This document shows positions 33,393 to 46,000 of a stretch of 64,000 nucleotides of DNA, one piece after another. The stretch is from the NCBI GenBank assembly GCA_032191485.1, contig JAVDOI010000013.1:3378559-3442558 (forward strand), in the 5' to 3' direction. The stretch's first letter is position 1; the number at the start of each line of letters is the position of its first letter. The translations under genes and the position numbers were made by a program. The DNA is from Leptoclinus maculatus (taxonomy: Eukaryota > Chordata > Actinopteri > Perciformes > Stichaeidae). Below the pieces are notes generated by a model, which was given only the letters and a program-made list of their open reading frames with translations, did not search any database and had not been told where the DNA came from.

Positions 33393-36300
33393 TACTGTCT
33401 ATTTCAGGTTTAGATTTAACAGGATTAACCTTTACAATCATGCTGCTGTCCGCTCTACCGTCCTATACATCACCGTGACTTGTTTTCTACCTTAAATTAC
33501 CCCGTGATGGATGTCATCTAAAAAACCTGATGACATTCGCAGCTCGGGGGCGGGGAGGAGGGATTGTTCTTCCCCTGCTCCTGGATCAATGTATTATCAT
33601 CCAATAGGCATACAATTACACTGGCAATGTTACAAATTGATAATATTTGGGAATATATTTTGTAGCATTGAAATGCTGTCACCACGGAGCTGCATGTACA
33701 TCCTGCATGTACATATCTGTTTAGGTTAGGTGAGCAGAATAGTTACGACCACCTGAGTGTGTAATCGCCACATAAAATGAATAATCCGACTGCATATTTC
33801 ACACCATCTAAAAAAAAGAGCTAACGGCTAACATTAGCCTCCTGGCCTCTAAGCGAACGTAATGACTTTGCAACACCTCATCCTTCACTGCACCCATAAA
33901 TTCTCTGCTGATTCCATTAAAGCCTCGGCAGAGATGAAAATCGAGACTCTTCATTCTTTCGCAACTTGACACGTAGATTCATTTAAATATTTTTTTTCAA
34001 ATCAGACGTGGAAAATATGCTCATCTTGCGCCCCTGAGCTAATATAATAAAAATGTTAATTAAGATTTGTGCAGCGAGCTGCGGATTTGAATATTTCCAA
34101 TAAAGCAAATGCTTTCCAACTTGTGAAATGTATTACAGTATAAAGGGTTTAATACTGTACGTGTTCTTTTTCAACATTAACTGAGGATACACACACATAG
34201 GGATACAAATTATAATACTTAAGATGGAACGTGAGTTATTACCCAAATGCTGCTTCTGCTGTACATTTGGCCCCAAATGCTGTTTATTTTCCACCACAGT
34301 AATCCATATAAAGATTCAACGATGCAAATCTATGTGTGAGCGCTAACTGACTAATCGATTATTTCCCAAATGGAGAGAAACAAGCAAAAACGAGTGAATT
34401 GAATCTGTCAGCTGCTATAAACACATGCGAGCTGATGGTTGTGGGCCAGATTGAGTCTAAATTTGTTGAAATTAAAAAAAAAGGTATACATTTATGTGTT
34501 CACATTTACTGAGCTGACCAACTGGCAACTGAAGCAATCATTTTAATACATGTTTTTATTTCCACAGCTGTGAAAGTTAAAAATTCATTTTTGCAGAGGC
34601 TTAAAACGGCTCCAGTGTGAAGTCAAATCGTGTAGTCGCTTTCATCCTCGGGATCACTATCACGGCTGAATATCTATCACTTCAGCAGCTTCAGTCTTCT
34701 CTTGTATATATGAATAAACTGCAGTGCATTAAGCAAAAGGGGTGAAACGTGTTCTCATATGTGGGTCAAACGGAAACAGCTGTGTGCAATCATGCCAGCC
34801 ACCGGTGCTGCGGACTTGATACCGCGGGCTAATTGTGTGTGGCATTGTAGTTGGCCCTCATTAACCTTACTGCATTACCTTTTACTGTGACTTTAAAGCT
34901 GCCATCTGTTGCCGCCCAGCTACCTTTACAGACTCGCTAACAGAGTGGAAGTGACATACTGAAACCTTTCAAGGACATTAATGATGTAGTCTCCATGATG
35001 AACACACACAAAACCCTGCAGAGCTCAGACTGGTTCTTTAAAGTCACTATAAACCCTCATTTATGAAAGGATTCGCTTTAATGTCAGGAGCTTCATTGTT
35101 GCTTTTGGCTTCCTGTCTCCTAATGGTTCTTGTTTTTATTGCAGCAGCTGTTGATTTTAGGATTTTATTCTGGTTTTGATCCTCTGCAAAGCACCTGATG
35201 TTTTGAAAAAATCCAGCATTAATAAAGCATTCACAGCTCTGGAGAATGTCAGCTGATCGTCCACGCTGTCCACGCTGCTCTGCACAGTCAAGTGCACACT
35301 CTCCGTGGTCTAAAAAAGGCCGAATCAGGGTCACATTCAGCCTCTAGATCACGTTGTGTGTGTTCCCAAGTGTAATGAGTTTGGAGACGGCTGCTCCACC
35401 AGAGGACGAGGCCCGTATGTCCTACATAAGTGTCCTAAAGCGTGGCAGTGATTCTCCAGCACTGGTGTGATGGAGGTGATCCTGGACTCCTGGATCCTGG
35501 AGCCGTTACCTCAGTCAAGTCTTTCTGCATGTTGGTTTGACTGTCAAAAACACTTTCATGAGGCCTGCATGTCAAGGAATGATCAATTTGTGGTTTCATA
35601 TATCTTTTTCATTTACATGAAACTGTACTGAGAAAGAGAGACACAATTGCAAATCTTTGTGAAGGGTTTGACAATTGTTGTGCTGTGAAAGCCCCTGAAA
35701 ACCTGGTTTGAAATCTTTGTTATAATATTAAACGTTCATGACTAAGTAAGATAATAATATGTTTTTGTCCACAGGGACCGCTAAAAGCAACACAAAATGT
35801 AAGTTCTTTATAGAATAGCTTTGAGATTAGGCAACAAAGTACTTGGTGTGGTTGTGGAAAAGATCATATTTTGGGTTTAAATAATGACATTAAGTATGGA
35901 GTTAGGTGACAAATAAATCAACATTGATTTCTGGTTTCACACGGGACACAAACAATGGTCTCCTGGGTGATAGTCCGGTGTTTTGGATCCACCCCGACCT
36001 CCCTGCATGGAGTTTGTTGCTCTTTATTCTTCCTGCTTAACAATTATGTGTATGACATGATTTTGTGAGTTTAATACAAATTTAATACAAAAATATTTGT
36101 TCTCGTTAACGTGAAATTCAATTAACAAAAACAATTTAATTTGGCCAAGAAGGGCAAGTTGATAGACACTGATTGATTTGATTGGGTTGATGTATTCCTA
36201 TAATCCAGTCAGTCAGGTGCAGAATGACCTGCCACAGCTGGACATGCTGCTGCGGACAGATCGTATTAGAAAAAGACTCGCAGTTAAAAGCACACAGTGA

Positions 36301-38702
36301 TATCAAGTGGCAGCCAGTGAGACTGGTGCCATTAGTGGGAAAAAAACCCAGATGACAAGCTGCCGTTATATATGGTGTCCACTTCCCTGCTGACTGACGT
36401 TAATTTGACGCGCTTTCAAAGACTCTGCCGTGTAACTTGTTAACGTGTCATCTTGATGGCAAGCGCGCCACATGCGCTGCATGCTAAACTATACAAATCA
36501 TAATTAAATCAGCAGTCTGTGTTGACAGAAGATGCATGGTAATGAAAGGAGAGAATGGATTTCTATGAGGCACGCCTTAATGATGCACCAAACATTTACA
36601 TATACGTCTGTCAACAGTCTGCCAGCAATTATCACGTCTGCTTTTTATGTACTTTACAATGAAGCCAAAAGTCTTCTTTGTCCTTCAGTTCATATTTATT
36701 TGTAAAATAAAGTGTTAATCATTGAAACATTTGACGAGTTAAACATATGACACAAACGTTTTATTCACTGATAAGAACACAAATATGTATCTACAATGAC
36801 GATGAGTTTTCGAGCCTTACAACAGTTGGAATATACCGGCTTTTCTTTTTTTATACATGAACTGAAAATACAAAGTTACAGTAAACATGCCTTTTGATAA
36901 AAATATCTTTACAAAAAAATGTACATTTCTATACAACAGTTGTCAGTTACACTACAATTGTGGTTAAAACCTGCAACGACCCCAACAAACTGTCAGTATA
37001 CCTTTTCCTGCTTTGTGTTAAACGTCTCTTTCAGTCGATTAGTGTTTGAAATAAACATGAGAAGGACTATTTACAGGGCAAACTAAAAAGTGAATGTCGG
37101 AGCCAGAAATGTGTTAAAGTGACCCAGATAAATTACAACAGTTAAAAGCAATGAGTTTTTTTTTTCGTTGTTGTACTTTTTGCAAAATATTTGACACATC
37201 ACCATACTGCTTATTAAATAACAGGCTACCAGCGAAAAAGATAAACATGTAGCAGAGCCATTTCCCTTAAACATGTTTTTTTGTATACAAAAATAGTGCT
37301 AAATATTACACATCATCATCATTCACCAGACACTTATTTTGAAGGAGCTGCTGGACAGACTTTTTATTTTTTTTCAGGCAGAACTGCCAGGTTTGATTGT
37401 TGTGTTCAGGAAATTGTGCAAGGCGACCTTTCCTTCACATTTAATTAATTCTCGGTTTAAAGGGTCATTCCAACCAAATCACAAAAAACAACATTTCCTT
37501 ATTTACCCGTGGTGGTTTGGTTTCATTTGCCCAGGTTTTGTGCTAATAAGGGTGAAGAGACTTCTTCTGTTCATTGTGTTCGAAACGTTGAACAATTACA
37601 TATAAACAAAACACCATTATTCAGGTTATTAATCCACATGTTGGATGGGAACCATTTTTCTATCCAAATGTCTACAGAGCATGTGAGCATCTCCCAGAGT
37701 AATTAAGAAACCCAACAACCAAAAGTAAACATGTTGGCGTTGCACGTTTCATCAAACCACGGATGAACCCAAAATAAGTTTCATATCAGCCGTTAGCACG
37801 CTGACAGAAAAGCAACAAGGACAAGTTGTTAAATGATTGGAATGGTTTAGGCAACAGAACTACTTAAGTTTAGAAAAAGCATCTTTAAATAATAACTTAA
37901 CAGTGTAAATCAATAACAACCGACCTCGGTGGAGTTTCTTCTGTAACAGACGTTAACTCGTGAAAGTCCTGTTTGTTTCCACCGCTCCGACTCGCCTTCT
38001 GTGGACTTTCTCGCTTTTAATACTCGTTATTATACCACGAAACTTCCACTAACACTTCATCTGCCTGAATGCAAAAAAGTCCACATTCACAGTATCCCTG
38101 GTTTACAGTTGTGTCCAACGCCAACATTCTTTCTGACCGGACTGAATTGTGTCCGAAAAGAAACATTGCGGTTGAATTCTTCAAATGCCATTTTTAATGC
38201 TTCGAGCGCCACAAACGAAATCTATTTTACCGTAATTACACCAGAGTCTCAACGGCCCACACCTCAAAACGTGTACGAATAAAATTGTTCAACTAGACGC
38301 CTTTCGCATTTCGGGTGAAACGACTCCTTAAAGTAACAACAGCCCTGAATCACATGATTCAACTTCAACATCAATTCAGGACTTCTACCGATAATCAGGA
38401 AGTATTTTGTCCAATGACAAGAGGCCTGTCTGCTTTCCGTCTTTAAAAACACACATTAATGCTTCTGAGCACGAATTGAAAGCAAAAGAAGAAGAAAACA
38501 TTTCAGTTTTACAAGCAGCAGCAGAGGAGGAGAGACAATATCTCTCTGCAGTGAGTGCAAGGACAAAGACAGCGGTCAATGACAGCAGCGTGTTTGATAA
38601 GAAGCTGCTTCATTGACAGCTGTGATGAATGTTGTTGGCCCACCGGCATCTCCAGATCCTGCAGTTTATGCTGACAACCTCATCTCCAGCTAATACATAT
38701 AG

Positions 38703-38768
38703 CAGATGTGCCAGCTGATACGCATCATCACCTTAATTGTTGCTGCTGACCATCAGCTGGCACATCTG
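38703..38768. repeat. Perfect inverted repeat, 17-bp arms, 32-base loop
   Basis: CAGATGTGCCAGCTGAT (38703-38719) is matched exactly by its reverse complement at 38752-38768. Transcribed from either strand, it would fold into a 17-bp hairpin. Each arm contains the E-box-like palindrome CAGCTG. It does not resemble a known microRNA that I recall. Confidence 0.85.
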
Positions 38769-40840
38769 GCCCACGCTAGCTGTAGATCCAACCACCTGCC
38801 TCCTTCTGAGGCTCTCTATGAAGAAAGAGCTCGAGACTACAAACAGGCCTCTGTCAGTGTTTGGAGGACATTTATTTATTCAATTTTACATATCGGGGGG
38901 GGGAAAGAAAAATTGGTGACGTGATTCACTTTGCAGCTATATATTTATAGTCGGGTTCATTGAAATCGCTCAGCTGAAGCTGCATTTGAAATGTTTGCAC
39001 AATGTAACACATATGAACCAGTAGAAATCATGTACAACATCATCATGTTAGTAAAATGCACCAAAACCATCCAACTCTGGCCAGTTCAGATCTTTCCAGT
39101 CTGTACTTTACTTTACTTATTTACATTTAGGGGCATTCTATTAAAAGAGAGTTGTTTTTTTATTGTCTCACCACTTATTTATGCTTGTTTTAAGGCTGCA
39201 CAGGCCATTGTTTCATGTTAAATTATTCCAAATGAATTCATAAGCGATCTGAATCACAGATCACATACATCACATCGATAATATCGAGGCAGCTCACTCT
39301 CTTGCCTACAGGAGACAGAATCAATGCAGAATGCAGAGGGAGGTAAGCAGTGGAAGGAGGAAGGGCGTTGGCTCCCGAGCAGCAGCGGTCCATGTTGGGA
39401 TGCACGGGGCTGAGCGGGGAGGAGCGCATTGAGACGCCAGGGCCTGTGCCAGTGTTGGCTCTGGACCACAGGAAGCCCTTTCTGCTTCTGGAACTTGGCA
39501 GGAGTTGGAATATATGATGGAACAGCCCCACGGGGCATTTGTGTGACTAATGGATAAAGCTGGATAAAGTTATGCTCGCAGATATTGGCTTATGAGTCAA
39601 ATCCGAAAACCACCATTTTTTTTCTTTTTTTCGTGAATATCATTCTGCGGTCGCAGATTGTTCCGACTGTTCCTTTATTCATTTGAACATAAAATTCATA
39701 GGAAAAAAAAACGTTACACCGCAAACACATTTCATCAAAGCAGCAACGGTGGATCAATGTCATGTTCCCCTCTTCCCACGTAATTTAATTTATGAATCAG
39801 AATAAATGTTTTTATTTCATTCCCTTCTGTTTTATTTTTTTTTCACAAACAGGATTAGCACACGATACTGTCAGCCTCTTGCAATGAAATATAAGTTGCA
39901 CAGAATACGCACGAGGTCCGATGCATTAAAATGGGTCTTGAATACATTTTCTTTAGAGGGCACGTCACATTTCCTTTTGTGCTGCACGGTTCGGGCGTCT
40001 AAATGTGATTCAGCATCTCTTGAACACAACTTACAGTCCTGAATGAGAGTCTTGATCCTTCAGAGATCCCTTTTCTGTCTCTTGAAGGTGATGATGAATT
40101 CTAATACCACTGACCGGGGGGGGGGGGGGGGTGTCTGCTGCCTCCTCCTGAAGGGATGAAGGAGAAAACACATTATAGGGCCGCCTGCTCCTCAAACATC
40201 GGTGGCTATTTATAATGCTGTGAATCTGATGAGGATTAGGGAGAGTTTTAAAGCTTGTCCGTTTTTTGAATGGCCTATCTTGGGGAGTGCAGAACTATTT
40301 TGCGGTCGCCCAGAAGCTGCCTCTCTCTAATCCTTCTGGACATGACTTATTGAGGTTCTTCTCCCTGGGATCTTCTATCCTCGCTATAGGCCCCGCGAGC
40401 AAAACATTCACATATTCTCTGAGGATTTTCAGGTTGTTCAATGTATCCGCTGTAAGGATGAAATGGAAAACTGAAGTGTAACGTGGTTTCTTAAGATGTG
40501 GATAGAACTGGGACACCAAACGTTTGGACAGGCAGATCGGGGGGGGGGGGGAAGGAACTTTAGAGCAGCTGGCAGTTCTTTGAAGGTAAAAAGATTTATG
40601 GAGTAAATTCATCTATAATCCCACTAGAAATGAAAAAGAAGCGGCAACTCAACAGCTCGGATATGAAAAGATCCAAGGCAGCGTGCAAACTTTTAGAAAA
40701 AGATAAGCTTGCAGGGGCTGTGGGTGTAATGTTAACAATACTTTCAGCTGGTCTTTGGCGTTTACAGGTTATTGATACGTGCCGTCAACCATCTAAATCT
40801 TCTGTTTGCTCACTGCAGTATTAAAGCATTTCATCTTGAA
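38769..40840. other. Intergenic, no gene seen
   Basis: No supported exon. Homopolymer G runs occur near 38896 (9 G), 40116-40131 (16 G) and 40539-40551 (13 G). The remainder is unique-looking AT-rich sequence. Confidence 0.45.
40116..40131. repeat. Poly-G tract
   Basis: Sixteen consecutive G. Confidence 0.85.
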
Positions 40841-40915
40841 GGAACAGTTCGACATTTTTTGGGAAATACACTTATTGGCTTTCTGTCAGGGACAAGACAG
40901 ATTCCTCTTGTTCCA
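40840..40915. repeat. Fragment of the GGAACAGTTCGACATTTTGGG teleost repeat
   Basis: GAAGGAACAGTTCGACATTTTTTGGGAAATACACTTATTGGCTTTC matches the 5' end, as I remember it, of the same family whose inner part lies at 4.0-4.6 kb. Only the first 70 or so bases are present. Confidence 0.6.
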
Positions 40916-43057
40916 AATAAAATCAAAGCTTTAATGTTGTGTTCACACCAACCTCAGAGCTCCACGATAGCACGTGATATCTGTAAACTATGTATAAATG
41001 TATGAACCATAGACCGTCTATGTTACAAACAATAATGTCGCTGTCGTACTTTTTGCCTCGATGACGTTATTTTGAGTGTTGATGGAGCCGCTACAACGTT
41101 AGCATAGCCTAGCACTGAGAGATCTGAACCTCATTCAGAAAGAAAGCATTTTAAACGCTTGTCGTCTTGCTGACAGACCAAACAAAGCATGAATTCAGAC
41201 TTTTAATAACAGCAAAATCTGTTTATGTTGGGTTCATACCGCTGTAATAAAACAGCCGAGGTGTGGCTTGATACAGTGAAGAAGGACCTCTGGATGATGT
41301 TATGAAACCAGACAGTATCTGGGACTTCCGCATTTACAAAGCAGCAATCGTGGATATTTTCTGCCATTGTTGATGAAACGTTGTTGGTATCTACATCTTC
41401 CCATGATCCCTTTGTCAAACTCGCTAATGCGACACGTTAAAATTCGCTTTTTGTTTGTTTTTACGCAAAATACGAATCCCACTTTAAACCGCAGGAAGCA
41501 TGAAACAGGTCTACGAGTATAATGACAAATCTGATATACATTTTTGGCAAAATGATCACTGCCACTTTCTGGATGTTCCTTTGCTCGCCCACAAGCAAAA
41601 GAAGACATCTTAACTCGACGTTAACACCAACAGCGTGCGACTCATAAACACAGCTGAGCACCGAGGCCGACCGAGGATGCGAGCGCATCATTACCCCGCT
41701 CTCTGGCAGCAAACTCTTTACCTAAGGCCTCCACATTCATACCCCCTTCCACACAATTCAATTAGATGAACATTGTTTATGGGCAGTTCTGGCCCATTGG
41801 AATGCCATCATTGCTCCTTCTGTTGGATTCGGCATTAGACGCCCTTCAGTGGAGCCGGTCCTCTAAATGTCATAGAGCTTGTGATTTAGGAGATGACTAA
41901 CGAAATGTTTAGAGATGCTCAAGACACAGCTGGGCGGATAAAGTGTTTAATGAGGACTGGATGTAAGGCCTTTAAATGGAGAATAGCTGCAAGAGCCTCC
42001 AGGACCTTTAGCAGTCGTTTTACAATGAGCTCACGCGTGCTGGAATGGATTCATCCTTACCTGATCTCAGTTGTCGATATCCGATACGTGGTTCTCTATC
42101 TGGAAAGGAGAGAGAGAGAGAGGGTTGAAATCACGGGTAGGATTCAGCGTATTTAATCTTTTCCAAAGGTCAGCGCTGATAAACGGCCAAACAGGAGCAG
42201 CCGTTGCCCGGCCGTCTTTGTGGTGCGTTATCACGACCTGTGATCAATGTGACCTTCCGGAAAAACAAATAAATCTCCTCCGCCATGTCTCCGGAAAATA
42301 ATGTGTTCCATTAGCAGAGGGGCACCAATCGGGGAACGCACGGCCACGCTCGCCTGTTTAACCGCTAATAAATACACACGGCGTAATAGAGCAAGCATGT
42401 TCTAAAGCATGGCCACACACCGCACAACTGGACCCAGAGGAGGCCGAGGACGATTACTTTCATCTCGGTGCTTGAAGTTGAAAAGCTGTGCGGTGTGAGA
42501 TGTGTTTTTTTTTTTTAAGCCACAAATATTGGGCAAAAAACAACAACAATCCAGAACAGTATGAATGATTTTAGTGTCGTCACACCAAGCATGGTGGCAA
42601 GTATCAGTCTACGAACTAATATTAGATCAGATTAATGATAATAGATTACAGTATCATTCTCTATTATACGGGCTGTACCTTCTCAGGGAAACCTTTACAT
42701 CCTGTTCTACTTCTATTCACAGCAGTCCATGCAGGTCTGGTCTTAAACGCTCGTCTTAGCATCTTGAGCCCTCGGCTTTAATTACAGCCTGTATGTATGT
42801 GTGGTGGTGGTGGGGGTTGGGGGGGGGCGTGAAGAGCCTTGCTTCCACTGTTTGAGCCGGAGTCGACAGGGAGAAACTGTCAGTCCGGGCGCTCTCACCT
42901 TTCACTCATGTGGAGCTCCGCGCTCTCTCAGATCTGTGGCCATGAATAATTCTCGAAAATTAACTTTCAGAGGGGAAGACTGTCTGCCCATTTGAGATCT
43001 CCCAAGGTGCATTGCTCTCTCCCTCCCCGTCAGGCCTGTCAGGCCGTTTTCTCTTAC
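40916..43057. other. Stretch 3' of the last visible ralyl exon
   Basis: The final ralyl exon should lie here or further left, but no short exon encoding the expected last residues could be identified. The minus-strand frame of the preceding exon reads through its donor to a stop at 42902, adding about 50 residues that do not resemble the family. A poly-G/GT-rich patch lies near 42801-42828. Confidence 0.4.
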
Positions 43058-46000
43058 CAGATGGTGGTTTCCCTCCTCGTCGTAGTCGTCCTCGCCCCCG
43101 TCGGTCATCTCTCCCGCCTCCACGTCCAGCGCCCCGTCGCCCGCGTCCTCCCCAGAGTTTTCCGCCGTCTCTGACACGGACTCCTCATGCAGGGAGTCGC
43201 AGTTGTCCTCGTACTTTCTCTGAGCTTCTGAGTGAGGAAGAAGGGCACAGAGAATTGGTTTTCTTTGCTTCACACGGCAGTAGAAAAGTTTGGTTGGCTG
43301 CTCTTTTTTTCTGTTTTTCAAACTCTGTGCAGAAACAAAGCAAAGTGTTGTCCCCCACTAGCGACCCGTAGAGTCTGTGCTGCTCCATACGTTCAGCTGG
43401 ACAGACGTGGGTTAACCTCAACATACACACCGTCAACAACTAACTCATTGTAGTTCTACATCCAACAGAACAGACAAGCATAACTGCAAGCCAAAGCATC
43501 TATTTTTTAACCCAAATAAGTATATGATTGAATAAAGTGTACACAGAGGGCCTTTCCCACTTTGTACGTCTTTGATTTCTTTCCTCGCGTCTTAGTCCCG
43601 CCCACGGGAGAAGGAGGCGAGGAGGAGACACAAGGAGAGAGAACAGCTTTTTAACCGAAAAAAAGACATCCTCGCCTCGGAGCAGTCATTTTTAAAGCAA
43701 CGTCAATTAAATATGACGTGGGGCACAGCTGCATCAGCTGTATACGTCCCGGCTCCGTGAATGATACATGGTGTATCCGGGCTTGTGACTGCTCCGGAGA
43801 AGCGAGGAGACGTGGAGGCAAACTAAAAACTGTAGTTGCTGCTGCTGAAACAGCCAATGCACCAAATGTATGTTCGCTGTAAGCTAGCTAGCAACTGACA
43901 CACCAAGCAGGTGTCTTTAGGAGAGTTCTTTTTATATGCAGGAGCCTCAACAGTTGGCTTCATTAGCCGTGTTTTCATTCGTTTTGGAAGACGACCAAGA
44001 CATGTGTGCGATGTATTTTGGTGTATAACTGTATAACAGAGTTAAAGAGAAAAAGCTACGGAGTTTGAATAAACCAGAGCAATCGGCTGAAACATTGTAA
44101 CATGCACAACATGAAGTCTAAGTGACCTTCACAGTGAGCTGCTCCCAGACGGTCCCGCGGTGCAGGTCATCTACAAAGCCCTCCAATATAAACAGAGTCA
44201 GCGTGAAGTTGACACCTGTCGGCCGTTATGATGGAGAGCTCTATTGCTCTTATCTCCCACAATGTCACAAAGACGTATGGCCGGCGTGTGCTCTTAATTT
44301 CCCTGCCTCAGTGGTGGGCGTCCTTTTGCCCTTTCTCTCCTCCGACTAGCTCTGATTCGTCGGTCGGGCTTCTTACCGGACTCGGCTCTCTGCTGCTTCT
44401 CGATCTTCTCCAGGCGTCCCAGCAAAGAGTCGATCTTCAGCTTGATCTGAGTGAGCTCCCGTTTGATAGTCTGCAGCTGGTCCGTCTTCACCGCTGAGGG
44501 ACAGAAACACAGAAACGGATTCAGAGCTACTCTGAGTTTGTCCTAATTTCATCCGTGCACTCACTCTAATGACGCTGCGTCACACAGTGTGATCACAGGC
44601 CGCATGCTGTCATCCGTTAATGCTCTTAGCTTTGGATATCGTATCATCACTCTGATTCCCACTTTCCTCGGGGAAGAACATCTCAATCTGGCCAACTGCG
44701 AAGTTATGCTGCTGAAAATGTGGACCTGCTGCTTTCAATTTGAAGATTAGTGCACAGCTTACGCCCACCGTGCTGTGCAGTGCTGCTCAAGTTTCGCTCA
44801 ATGATGCCAATATCTGAACAAACTGTATGCTATCTTTCAGTCTGCGTTAGGCGATTACAACGCGTGTGGATTGTTTACACTTTAGGATAGCATCTGCTTC
44901 ATTAGTGCTTATGTTAAATGTCTTTCATCTTGAAGTTAAAATCCTTAAGATTTTATTTTTATTCATTGATTTGATAGAATAGTCTCCATTCAATGTATTT
45001 ACATTGTGTTATTACTTCTCTATGTAGAGGAATTCCTTCACTTGCAGGAGGGATTTACAGGAAATGATGCAGTGTGTAGTCCAGCGTTGCTGTTAATATT
45101 TAATGTCATTGATCTCAGCCTCACTGTTTACTGTCGGGTGGCTTTTATTTTGAAGCAGTCACAGGAATGTACTGTTGGTACCCGTTGGCCTTCAGTGTTT
45201 CTGACTTAAATGAACTCACTACAACTATCTCAGAATATGATCTCTGTTATAGACATTAGTAAACCATTATGGGAACCCATAAAATAAACCATAACCAAAC
45301 TGACTCATCGTGACTGAAATCCAAACAGCAAATTCAAATGTAACACTTGGAGCACAGTAAACGGACTGAAACTCTGAACATTTGATGGAGGAATCCTAAA
45401 CGATTGAAATGAGAGTAAAAGCATCTCATCGACTATTTGAAACACCCACATATTTTAGTTTTGCTTTGCAAAAAGGTTGTTTTGCTGTCGAAAAGGAAAC
45501 AAGCATGTATTGTAACATTATGCAAAACATCGCTTTTTTAGACTGAATCTCATTTTGATGCTCGACACTTGTGTTTAGGACACTAAACTGGATTAAATAA
45601 CAATCATATATCATCTGTTTTAATTGCATTTTTTTTTATTTCATACACTCACTGATCATTGCCTCTCTAACGGTACAGCATGAGAAACAGGGGGCACAGT
45701 TTGCCCTCCCACTGCTTCTGTTTACTGCCTCATGAATAATTCCTCTCCTCTTCCTGCGTTGCTTTGGGTCTCACACTGCGTGTGCGCGCTACAATACACA
45801 TCTGAGCTTTGGGTAAAATGAGGCGTAACTGTATCATGCCAAGAGTTTTGAGTTTTATATGTTATGCAAATATGGAATAGTGAAAATAAAAAGGGATCTG
45901 TGGGATGTCACCATTAATTCAATCTTGCCCGTCTCACGGCTGCTGAAACGAGGGTGTGCTCCTTAGCAGCTTGAACCGAGCAGATTAAAGAATTTAGACC

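Larger units (their letters stand above)
31881..38700. other. Gene-free stretch
   Basis: No exon seen. It includes a poly-G run (32433-32457), a short CA tract (33373-33392), a 13-base tandem duplication CTGCATGTACATC near 33692-33715 and AT-rich sequence at 36.6-37.3 kb with several minus-strand AATAAA signals. The latter could be 3' UTR of ralyl, but nothing proves it. Confidence 0.45.

Noticed and set aside
42902..43057. Extension of the ralyl tail exon through GTAAGAG to a stop
   Set aside because: The added residues do not resemble RALYL and the donor is strong, so this is read-through intron unless transcripts show otherwise.
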